The notes under the pieces were generated by a model that worked only from the letters and a program-made list of their open reading frames with translations, was not told the origin of the DNA and searched no databases. From Bacillota bacterium (GTDB taxonomy: Bacteria; Bacillota; Clostridia; DSM-8532): a DNA stretch of 7,322 bases. Location: NCBI GenBank assembly GCA_023446675.1, contig JAEXPO010000348.1, positions 1 to 7,322 on the forward strand, in the 5' to 3' direction. Of the stretch, positions 1 to 6,249 are shown piece after piece (position 1 is the first letter of the stretch; the number at the start of each line of letters is the position of its first letter). Position numbers and translations under genes: made by a program.

Positions 1-2
1 TT

Positions 3-167
3 ACTGCACTGTCCAAAGCGGGCTATGCCCACAACCTAATGGATAAGAAACGCCGATGGAATAACCTGGTCTTATTAGCGCTCCTTAACTATCAGATACC
101 AATCATGCATGTAAGGATTATTCACCTACCTGAATCCTATGCAAAAGAGGTGGTCGGTTATGATTAA
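3..167 (+). CDS. Possible 3' end of an unrecognised plus-strand gene
   Basis: A reading frame is open from the left edge and ends in TAA at 165-167, giving 54 codons; any true start lies outside the window unless the ATG at 39 is used. The visible peptide is basic in its middle (DKKRRW), then hydrophobic (NLVLLALL), and ends ESYAKEVVGYD. I do not recognise a family. Codon third positions are mixed and compatible with coding, but an open frame of this length can occur by chance. It would converge on the minus-strand mgsA-like gene, and its stop lies 53 bp before the hairpin at 221-243, which could serve both sides. Treat as a candidate partial gene only. Confidence 0.3.
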   Translation, partial: TALSKAGYAHNLMDKKRRWNNLVLLALLNYQIPIMHVRIIHLPESYAKEVVGYD

Positions 168-210
168 TCCTTTTAAAACCCTTAATACTATGTATGAAAG
201 GTCATTCTCA

Positions 211-243
211 GCACAACAAAAAGAGCATAGTCACTATGCTCTT
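211..243 (-). terminator. Rho-independent terminator of the mre-min cluster
   Basis: A perfect 10-bp inverted repeat (AAGAGCATAG at 221-230 and CTATGCTCTT at 234-243) encloses a 3-base loop. Read on the minus strand, the stem runs into TTTGTTGTG, giving a T-rich tail after the hairpin. It begins 47 bp past the stop of the mgsA-like gene, where the cluster should end. On the plus strand the tail is weaker (GCTTTAC), so use in the other direction is possible but less convincing. The stem is AT-rich, so strength is uncertain. Confidence 0.75.
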
Positions 244-290
244 GCTTTACATGGAAGGATTTTTAATTATACGCCAAAATTGGGTGAGCC

Positions 291-683
291 TTACTTTTTA
301 GTAACAAGCTCACGCCAGGCAAAATCACCCCGCTGAAGTCCGTTAATAAGAACCTCGGCTGTTGCAAGATTGGTTGCGATGGGAATGTTATTTTGATCGC
401 ACAAAGCCCATAGCTGAGTTAAATTACTGCTTTCCATTGATTCAGGGTCGGCAAAGTAAATCACCAGATCCATCTCATTGTAAGCCACTCTCGCAATGAT
501 CTGCTGTTCCCCCAGCTCTCCGAAATCCAAGGTAAATACATTTAAGTCCGTCGACTCGGAAACGATTGCCCCTGTGCGTCCTGTAGCGTAAAGAGAATGC
601 TTGCAGAGCACAAACTTGTAGGCTATGCAGAAAGCCTCCATCAACTCTTTTTTCCTGTCATGCGCTATGAGAGCAATGTTCAT
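291..683 (-). CDS. mgsA: Methylglyoxal synthase homologue with an altered active site
   Basis: This 130-residue protein spans the whole MGS-like fold. Classical MgsA turns dihydroxyacetone phosphate into methylglyoxal plus phosphate in the cytoplasm. Family landmarks kept are IALIAHD with H8, D9 and K12 (E. coli H19, D20, K23), YATGRTG at 32-38 (phosphate loop; T47 has become R36), D79-P80 (D91-P92), the IPIATNLATAE segment at 100-110, and a GDFAWRELV end close to clostridial MgsA. The catalytic positions are changed: GGDQQ reads GEQQ, putting E59 at Asp71 with one residue deleted. The His98-Asp-Pro-Asp101 loop is two residues shorter and ends in N87 at Asp101. No frameshift is needed, so this is divergence and not decay. 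It is the last gene of the cluster, 10 bp after minE, with AAGAGG 6 nt before the ATG. The family is secure; catalytic activity is doubtful. Confidence 0.88.
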   Translation of the reverse strand: MNIALIAHDRKKELMEAFCIAYKFVLCKHSLYATGRTGAIVSESTDLNVFTLDFGELGEQQIIARVAYNEMDLVIYFADPESMESSNLTQLWALCDQNNIPIATNLATAEVLINGLQRGDFAWRELVTKK

Positions 684-693
684 ATGTTTCCTC

Positions 694-978
694 TTATCTT
701 CCCGCGTTTTTCATTCCCTTAATGGGAATATTGGCGACAAGGGCGGGAACTATTCTTTCGCCGTCATCACTGTTTGTTTTGGTTAATTGGATATCCAGGG
801 ACTGCTCATCAATATCCATGTAATTACTAATCACCTTGATAATTTCTGTTTTAACCATCTCCAGAAATTGGGGCGACACATTGGATCTGTCATGAATAAG
901 AACAAGCTTAAGCCTTTCCTTCGCAACATCCTTGGAGGTATTCTTTCTTCTGTCCAGCAGCTTGAATAAATCAATCAT
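694..978 (-). CDS. minE: Cell division topological specificity factor MinE
   Basis: MinE stimulates MinD ATPase activity on the membrane and drives MinCD dynamics so that the Z-ring forms at mid-cell. The 94-residue product is near the usual length (88 in E. coli). It begins with a short amphipathic stretch MIDLFKLL (membrane targeting), then RKNTSKDVAKERLKLVL, which matches the E. coli anti-MinCD segment; R22 corresponds to the MinD-contacting arginine. Residues from about 33 on form the topological specificity domain, with the recognisable EIIKVISNYMDID and a beta strand around VPALVANIPI. The ATG at 978 has an AGGAGG site at 987-992, spaced 8 nt, whose first base is also the last base of the minD TAA; 13 bp separate the genes. 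It should be translated together with MinD. Confidence 0.96.
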   Translation of the reverse strand: MIDLFKLLDRRKNTSKDVAKERLKLVLIHDRSNVSPQFLEMVKTEIIKVISNYMDIDEQSLDIQLTKTNSDDGERIVPALVANIPIKGMKNAGR

Positions 979-991
979 CCTGCACTCCTCC

Positions 992-1792
992 TTACGCGGG
1001 CTTAATTCCGAATAATTTTTTCATCTTGGAAAGAATACCCTCAGGAACATTAATGTCCAAAAGAGGAACATCCTCGCCCATAACACGTCTCGTAATATTG
1101 CGGTAAGCCAATCCGGCCTGTGACTTTGGGTCATTCACCGCAGGTTCGCCCTTGTTGGTGGATATAATTATATTCTCGTCATCCGGCACCACACCGATAA
1201 GGCTGATGGCCAGGATATCGATAATGTCGTCAATGGACATCATATCGCCTCTTTTTACCATGTCCGCCCGGACACGGTTGACAATGAGACGGGGGTTTTT
1301 TATTTCATGAGCCTCCAACAGTCCAATAATTCTGTCCGCATCTCTTACGGCAGAGACCTCGGGAGTGGTAACGACAACAGCCTGATCCGCACCTGCGATT
1401 GCATTTTTAAAGCCCTGCTCAATGCCGGCGGGACAATCAATAAGAATATAATCATACTCCCGCTTCAGGTCTTCACAAAGCTTAACCATCTGGGTGGGAT
1501 TAACGGCAGATTTATCCCGGGTTTGAGCGGCAGGCAAAAGGTACAGCCCTTCAAACCGCTTATCCTTTATGAGGGCTTGCTTTAAACGGCAATTACGTTC
1601 AATAACATCGACCAGATCGTAAACGATTCGGTTTTCGAGCCCCATAACAACATCCAAATTTCTAAGCCCGATATCCGTATCAATGAGAACAACCTTTTTA
1701 CCCAGTAAAGACAGGCCTGTTCCCAGATTTGCCGTTGTAGTCGTTTTGCCGACGCCACCCTTGCCGGATGTTACCACAATGACCTCACCCAT
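992..1792 (-). CDS. minD: Septum site-determining ATPase MinD
   Basis: MinD is a membrane-cycling ParA/MinD-type ATPase that recruits MinC and is released by MinE. The 266-residue protein shows the deviant Walker A motif GKGGVGKT at 10-17 with both lysines (K11, K16). It has a switch region VLIDTDIGLRNLD with D40, a Walker B-like ILIDCPAG at 116-123 (D119), and VNRVR at 171-175 in the nucleotide-site region. The C-terminal EGILSKMKKLFG at about 251-262 is the amphipathic membrane-targeting helix. All key residues appear intact. The ATG at 1792 follows GGAGGA at 1801-1806 with 8-nt spacing. It is separated from minC by 181 bp containing its own promoter, so minD, minE and the mgsA-like gene can be transcribed apart from minC. 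Confidence 0.97.
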   Translation of the reverse strand: MGEVIVVTSGKGGVGKTTTTANLGTGLSLLGKKVVLIDTDIGLRNLDVVMGLENRIVYDLVDVIERNCRLKQALIKDKRFEGLYLLPAAQTRDKSAVNPTQMVKLCEDLKREYDYILIDCPAGIEQGFKNAIAGADQAVVVTTPEVSAVRDADRIIGLLEAHEIKNPRLIVNRVRADMVKRGDMMSIDDIIDILAISLIGVVPDDENIIISTNKGEPAVNDPKSQAGLAYRNITRRVMGEDVPLLDINVPEGILSKMKKLFGIKPA

Positions 1793-1864
1793 ATGTATCT
1801 TCCTCCGACTTGTCGATCTACTCTTACGTATGTACTTTCAATTTACACCAAAATAAGAACAATA

Positions 1865-1959
1865 TGACTTTTAACCAAATTCACATCAATCCACAAGGAT
1901 ATAATTGGAATAGTGCTAAACATATACTGATAATATAACTTTTTTTAGGTTAAAAGTCA
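1865..1959. repeat. 12-bp perfect inverted repeat flanking the minD promoter and leader
   Basis: On the plus strand TGACTTTTAACC at 1865-1876 is mirrored by GGTTAAAAGTCA at 1948-1959, with 71 bp between the arms and 83 bp between arm centres. The right arm covers five of six bases of the -35 box. The left arm lies about 50-60 nt downstream of the predicted transcription start. Allowing a one-base bulge, three more A-T pairs can form on the loop side. I saw no other copy in the window. It could be a paired operator or an RNA stem formed only in read-through transcripts; no function is established. Confidence 0.7.
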
Positions 1960-1960
1960 A
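1932..1960 (-). promoter_or_regulatory. Strong housekeeping-type promoter before minD
   Basis: On the minus strand, TTGACT (1960-1955) and TATATT (1937-1932) are separated by exactly 17 bp, each one base from the sigma-A/sigma-70 consensus. The spacer is AT-rich with a run of A. The predicted transcription start is near 1925, which gives a leader of about 130 nt before the minD ATG. The -35 box lies only 14 bp beyond the minC stop, and I see no terminator between minC and this promoter. Read-through from upstream is therefore likely in addition to internal initiation. The -35 box overlaps one arm of an inverted repeat. Confidence 0.8.
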
Positions 1961-1973
1961 CGTACCGATTGTC

Positions 1974-2672
1974 CTAGGCTTTATCGACAACAATGCCATC
2001 CTCTTTAATTTCAGCTATTTCCGGATATTTGGAGGCTTCCGCATCATCCTCCGGCATTCTGGCAATGGCCCCGGCAATTCTTATTTGAGTGGGCCGCAAA
2101 TTCAAAGCATAAATAAAGGCATCACGATTTCCGTCGGCTCCCGCATGAACCATACCCCGAAGAGTTCCCAGCACCACAACATTTCCCGCAGCTATAATTT
2201 CCCCTCCGGGATTAACATCACCCACTACCACAACATTGCCGTCAAAATCAATTCGCATGCCGTTTCTGACGGTAGACCTCACAAACTTGCAGCTGCCTTC
2301 ATCGATTCCTGAGAAAAAGGAACGCCGTGGTTGAGCCTGTGATGCTGCCGATACACCCTGAGATGCTGCCTGTGCAGCTTGGGTGCCGCGCTGCGCAAGG
2401 GTGCGGGCACTTTCCTCCTCCCGGGCAAACCCTTCAATAACCGCGCCGCTTTTTGCATCCAGGATTTCCTTTACCTGAAGCTCCTCATTGTCGGACAGCT
2501 TCAAGCCTCTGTAGCTGACCTTTATTTTAGCCCCCTTAAAAAACCTGGCCGCCGCACTTACCTTGGCCTCAATCTCCTCAAGAACCCGGCTTATAATGTA
2601 ATCCTCGGGAATGACAATAATGAGCCCTTCCGAATTGCCTTTAAAAACAATGTTTTTTGCTTCCTGTTCCAT
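1974..2672 (-). CDS. minC: Septum site-determining protein MinC
   Basis: MinC is the FtsZ inhibitor carried by membrane-bound MinD. The 232-residue length equals the family norm (231 in E. coli). Residues 1 to about 90 form the N-terminal FtsZ-antagonising domain. A linker rich in Ala, Gln and Ser follows at 92-115. The C-terminal beta-helix domain carries GDVNPGGEIIAAGNVVVLG at 151-169 and the LRGMVHAGADGN stretch at 171-182, which are diagnostic. The MinD-binding motif RSGQ reads RNGM at 136-139. The ATG at 2672 is 55 bp after the transpeptidase stop. The only plausible ribosome site, AAAGGA, is about 14 nt away, longer than for its neighbours, so translation may be weak. No better in-frame start was seen. 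It ends in TAG just before the internal promoter. Confidence 0.95.
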   Translation of the reverse strand: MEQEAKNIVFKGNSEGLIIVIPEDYIISRVLEEIEAKVSAAARFFKGAKIKVSYRGLKLSDNEELQVKEILDAKSGAVIEGFAREEESARTLAQRGTQAAQAASQGVSAASQAQPRRSFFSGIDEGSCKFVRSTVRNGMRIDFDGNVVVVGDVNPGGEIIAAGNVVVLGTLRGMVHAGADGNRDAFIYALNLRPTQIRIAGAIARMPEDDAEASKYPEIAEIKEDGIVVDKA

Positions 2673-2727
2673 AAACGGTTTGTCAATCCTTTTCTCTCTT
2701 TTGAATATTGTGCCTCAAGAACTCATT

Positions 2728-4866
2728 CTACCAGATGATCTCCACTGCTTCCACCGAATCTTTGTCAGCCTGGCTGTTTTTTTCATTGAGTCTAAAGTAT
2801 TCAAGCAGAAATTCCCGGGCAATGGGAGCCGTATAGGAACCCCATACACCATGCTCGACAACCACCACAACGGCAATCTCAGGATCGTCCATGGGCGCGT
2901 AGCAAACAAAAAGGCCATGGGAGGAGGTGGTTGCTTCCCGGCCCGTCTCTGAGGTTCCGGTCTTACCTGCCACGGTAATGTTATTTTTCGAAAAATCCTC
3001 AAAGACCTTGGAAGCGGTACCGTCGGTTTTGTTGGTAACAGCAGCCATACCCTTCTTAACAGCAGCAAACGAGGCTTGAGAAGCTGGTATATCCGTATAG
3101 GTACCGGGGGCTTCGTAGGTAATTTCGCCGTTGGCGGATACGGCCATTTGTATGAGATGGGGCGTATATTGCCTTCCGTTATTGGCAATGGCGCTGATAT
3201 AATTGGCAATCTGAATGGGTGTAAAGGAGTTATAGAGCTGTCCGATGGAGGCCATGGCGGTATTGGCCGGGTACCAGTCCTCATTATAGTATTTCCGCTT
3301 GTATTCCTTTGAGGCCAGCGATCCCACGCTTTCTCCGATTTCAATGCCGGTGGGCTTGCCAAAGCCAAAGATTCTGGCCCACTCCGCTATCTTGTCGATA
3401 CCCGTCATTACACCTACCTTGTAGAAATACATATTGCTGGAGGTTTCAAGAGCCCTTTCCAGATTAATATAGCCCTGATTGCCTTCCAGATTGGTAAAGG
3501 GGTAATCACCGATAACCTCTCTGTACGGAGCATTAATTTTCTGATTCGCGGTTATAACCCCGCTTTCCAAAGCCGCCATGGCAACAAGGGGCTTATAGGT
3601 GGAGCCCGGAGGATAGGCACTGTTGGTCGCCCTGTTCAGGCTCGCAGAGTTTTCATCCGTTAGAAGAGCCTGAATGGCCTCCGAATCATTATTAATATAA
3701 ATATTGGGATCAAAGGAGGGCGAGCTGGCCATGGCCAGCACTTCACCTGTTTTTACAGAGAGAGCAACAAGCGCCCCCGCATTGGCATCACCGAAATTTT
3801 TTCTTCCGTTAGCTCCGATTTTTTCAGTGGCCGCCCTGTCCCGAATATCTTTAATTCCATTTTCCAGAGCATTTACCGCAACCTTTTGAAGCTCCATATC
3901 AATGGTTAAATAGAGATCCTGTCCGGGCTTAGGTTCCTGCTCCACATAGGCCTGAGTGGTTTTTCCCGTTTCATCCACTTCCTTGAAGGTCTTTCCGGGG
4001 ATTCCTCTTAAAAGATACTCCGCGGCGCTTTCTATTCCTGTCTTTCCTATGATGTCGTTAGCAAGATAAAGTACATTGCTCTTATCCTTGGCCAGCTCCT
4101 CGTTTTTGAGCTTCAGCTCCTCCGAGGAAATATTGGAAACATAGCCCAGAACATGGGCAAGGTAAGGTGCATTATCGTAATATTCCCTATAGGGCTTTAC
4201 AAAGGTCGTAACACCCCTTAACTCGCTCCCTCTTTCCTCCAGCTCCAGCATAACCTCTACGGATACGTCGTCGGCTAAAAGCAGAGGCTGCTTTACACTG
4301 GGCTGGCTCATAAGGATTTCATACCTTATCTGTAAAAGCTCCAGTGCCTCTTCCTCCGAGTAGGAGGAATCTATTTGGAAGACCTTTTCCCTAAGATATT
4401 TCAACGCCTGATCCGCAGTGATGATGTACTGCGCATCTTCCTTCACCATAACAAAGGTTTTTATAAAATCCGCCGGTTTTTCCGTTACAAAGCGCACGGG
4501 ATCCAGGCTGATAAAATTGGTCAGCCGGGTTTTAACGGTTTTCCCATCCTTTTTAAGTACCTTAAGCATTTGGTTAAGCAGGTGATTTTTTTCTGCGTTA
4601 GTCATGCCGACATCCACATACTGAACGCCATAGCCCATGCGGCTTCCCGCAAGGGGTACTCCGTTTCGGTCATAAATATCGCCTCTTTGGGCATAAATGG
4701 TTCCGGTAGAGGCCATTCTCCGCACGGACTCTTCCCGCTTGGCCGAACCCTCAATAAGCTGCAGGCGGGCCAGGTTATATACAATGGCTACCGCGAGAGC
4801 CAGTATAAAAAGGGCCATGAGAATATATCTGTCGAGGCCTTCACGCCTTTTCTCTTTTTCGCTCAT
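2728..4866 (-). CDS. mrdA: Penicillin-binding protein 2, elongasome transpeptidase
   Basis: This class B PBP cross-links peptidoglycan for lateral-wall growth. The 712-residue protein has a cytoplasmic basic N-terminus, one membrane anchor at about 13-37, and the RGDIYDRNG motif at 61-69 of the pedestal domain. The pedestal carries a long insertion at about 100-210, making it longer than E. coli PBP2 (633). The transpeptidase domain shows all three catalytic motifs: STYK at 422-425 (acylated S422), SSN at 476-478 and KTG at 635-637. No PASTA domain follows, which argues against SpoVD or a divisome PBP. The tail is short and acidic. The start overlaps the mreD stop as ATGA, implying translational coupling. 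Context with mreBCD supports PBP2 over other class B members; the partner RodA is not encoded here. Confidence 0.93.
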   Translation of the reverse strand: MSEKEKRREGLDRYILMALFILALAVAIVYNLARLQLIEGSAKREESVRRMASTGTIYAQRGDIYDRNGVPLAGSRMGYGVQYVDVGMTNAEKNHLLNQMLKVLKKDGKTVKTRLTNFISLDPVRFVTEKPADFIKTFVMVKEDAQYIITADQALKYLREKVFQIDSSYSEEEALELLQIRYEILMSQPSVKQPLLLADDVSVEVMLELEERGSELRGVTTFVKPYREYYDNAPYLAHVLGYVSNISSEELKLKNEELAKDKSNVLYLANDIIGKTGIESAAEYLLRGIPGKTFKEVDETGKTTQAYVEQEPKPGQDLYLTIDMELQKVAVNALENGIKDIRDRAATEKIGANGRKNFGDANAGALVALSVKTGEVLAMASSPSFDPNIYINNDSEAIQALLTDENSASLNRATNSAYPPGSTYKPLVAMAALESGVITANQKINAPYREVIGDYPFTNLEGNQGYINLERALETSSNMYFYKVGVMTGIDKIAEWARIFGFGKPTGIEIGESVGSLASKEYKRKYYNEDWYPANTAMASIGQLYNSFTPIQIANYISAIANNGRQYTPHLIQMAVSANGEITYEAPGTYTDIPASQASFAAVKKGMAAVTNKTDGTASKVFEDFSKNNITVAGKTGTSETGREATTSSHGLFVCYAPMDDPEIAVVVVVEHGVWGSYTAPIAREFLLEYFRLNEKNSQADKDSVEAVEIIW

Positions 4867-5384
4867 GATAACAACCTGTTCCTTTTTCTGTCGATATTAT
4901 CCAGATTAGTATACAAATTCCGAAAGGGAATAAAAAAGGGAAGTATCAGAAAACCGTTATAAACCGCTTCCGGAAGAATAACCGTTGTAAACAGATAGGG
5001 TACATACCTGTACCCGCTGAACATAAAAACAATAAGTATAAAAAAGGTTTCCACCACCAGAGTCCCACACATGGAAAAGGTCATCATAACCAGAGGTCTT
5101 TCCCTGTAAAGCTTCTCATTAACCAAGGCAATGGGTATGGCGGCCAGCATAAACAAAAGACCGTACCAGCCAATGGTTTTTCCCATGAGTATATCCATAG
5201 TAAGGCCGAATAAAAGTCCCATCAGGGCGCTTTCACCCGGACTTCTAAGAAGTGCTACCGTAACGGTAAGAACCAAAAGAAGATTCGGCCTTACCGAAAA
5301 AAGCTCCATATATTCCAAAAGCGTACTCTGCAAGAAAGCGGCTACCCATACCATAACGGCGGCAGCCAGCACCCGGTATTTCAT
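4863..5384 (-). CDS. mreD: Rod shape-determining membrane protein MreD
   Basis: MreD is an integral membrane component of the elongasome that works with MreC to regulate PBP2-RodA. The 173-residue protein is almost wholly hydrophobic, with about five or six membrane segments (roughly 5-22, 32-48, 52-69, 73-88, 97-121, 130-152) and a basic cytoplasmic tail (DRKRNR). Family features visible are RPNLLLVL after the first helix and GLTMDILMG in the middle. The ATG at 5384 follows an AAAGGA/GGGA-type site. It lies 21 bp after the mreC stop, and the TGA stop overlaps the PBP start by four bases. Sequence conservation of MreD is low, so the call rests on topology, motifs and position together. Confidence 0.93.
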   Translation of the reverse strand: MKYRVLAAAVMVWVAAFLQSTLLEYMELFSVRPNLLLVLTVTVALLRSPGESALMGLLFGLTMDILMGKTIGWYGLLFMLAAIPIALVNEKLYRERPLVMMTFSMCGTLVVETFFILIVFMFSGYRYVPYLFTTVILPEAVYNGFLILPFFIPFRNLYTNLDNIDRKRNRLLS

Positions 5385-5405
5385 GAAAAGTCCCTTTCCT
5401 TTCCG

Positions 5406-6233
5406 TCAGGGCTTTTTTTGAAGAACCACAACGTCCTCCAACCGCTTAAAATCAACCAGGGGCTTTATAATAGCGTAGGAATCGTACTGGCCTTCGTTTC
5501 GAACGACCTCCACCACTTTTCCGATAATAATGCCCTTTGGATAAATACCTCCCATGCCTGAGGTTTCAACCATATCACCCGGCATCACATCCACATCGGG
5601 AGGAATGTAATCGGCACGGCAAAGGCCCTGGCTTCGGAGGGAAACATCGCCGCGCACGACAACATAGTCCCTGGATTTGGATAAGCGGGCGGTTACCGTA
5701 CTGTCCATATCGATGATGGACACCACCCGTGAAGTCAAAAGCTCGGTTTTAGAGACCCTGCCTACAAGCCCGTAAGCCGTTATTACCGGAGCATCAACCG
5801 CTACACCGTCTTTTACGCCACGGTTAATGGTGAACACCTCAAACCAGTTTCCCGGATCCTTAGCAATAATATTGCCACCCAGAGAGTTATAGTCCTCATA
5901 CTGATCCATAAAATTAAGCAAATCCTTCAGCTCCTGGTTTTCCTGTTCAAGCTGTGCTATCTTAAGGTTTTGCTGTTCAAGCTCGCTTACCCGCCGGTTA
6001 AGCTCCTCGTTTTGAGTTTTGGTATCCTGGATGTCCTTAAAGTACCCCAAGAGATCCTTTGCTTCTCCGCTTACCAGAGTGAAAAGGCGCTGAAAAGGAG
6101 CCGCAGGCACACTGATTATATTGCTGAGGATGTTGACGCCGCTTCTTTCACTGTAAGAAACCGCTGCCAGTGTAAGCAGCAGCACAATGGCGACGCTTAG
6201 TATAAAAAGCTTGTTTGTCAAAATCCTCCGCAA
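5406..6233 (-). CDS. mreC: Rod shape-determining protein MreC (TTG start)
   Basis: MreC is the bitopic scaffold that binds PBP2 and activates wall synthesis outside the membrane. The 275-residue protein has a short basic cytoplasmic end and one membrane helix at about 8-26. A coiled coil follows at about 65-110 (repeated LEQQN/LEQEN heptads). Then come the extracellular beta-barrel domains, including NWFEVFTINRG, YGLVGRV, VSIIDMDS and SGMGGIYPKGIIIG, typical of the family. The start is TTG: TAAGGAGG sits 9 nt upstream and overlaps the mreB stop, an in-frame TGA lies two codons before, and no ATG opens this frame nearby. It sits 14 bp after mreB. Confidence 0.95.
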   Translation of the reverse strand: MRRILTNKLFILSVAIVLLLTLAAVSYSERSGVNILSNIISVPAAPFQRLFTLVSGEAKDLLGYFKDIQDTKTQNEELNRRVSELEQQNLKIAQLEQENQELKDLLNFMDQYEDYNSLGGNIIAKDPGNWFEVFTINRGVKDGVAVDAPVITAYGLVGRVSKTELLTSRVVSIIDMDSTVTARLSKSRDYVVVRGDVSLRSQGLCRADYIPPDVDVMPGDMVETSGMGGIYPKGIIIGKVVEVVRNEGQYDSYAIIKPLVDFKRLEDVVVLQKKP

Positions 6234-6242
6234 TGCTCATAC

Positions 6243-6249
6243 CCTCCTT
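6243..6249 (-). promoter_or_regulatory. Ribosome binding site fixing the mreC TTG start
   Basis: AAGGAGG on the minus strand overlaps the mreB TAA stop (6250-6248). It is 9 nt from the TTG at 6233. An ATG at 6240 is only 2 nt from this site and is in another frame, so the TTG is the fitting start. The overlap with the mreB stop suggests coupled translation of mreC with mreB. Confidence 0.8.

Noticed and set aside
1..87. Short minus-strand open frame ending in TAA at position 3
   Set aside because: About 28 codons with no standard start codon; indistinguishable from chance.
139..336. 65-codon plus-strand open frame
   Set aside because: It runs through the terminator hairpin and into the 3' end of the mgsA-like gene; the sequence is explained by those features.
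291..683. Reading the mgsA-like gene as a pseudogene
   Set aside because: It is full length, in frame, has a proper start and ribosome site, and changes are confined to particular loops, which fits divergence better than decay.
2673..2727. TTGACA before minC as a -35 box
   Set aside because: No -10-like hexamer lies 16-18 bp downstream; the match stands alone.
2715..3368. 217-codon minus-strand open frame inside the PBP gene
   Set aside because: It lies in another frame of the transpeptidase domain, whose SSN and KTG motifs are in the true frame; its product is Pro/Leu/Arg-rich without family features, so it is a codon shadow.
4375..4962. 195-codon plus-strand open frame opposite the PBP and mreD genes
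   Set aside because: It is antisense to two well-supported genes and has no convincing ribosome site or recognisable motif.
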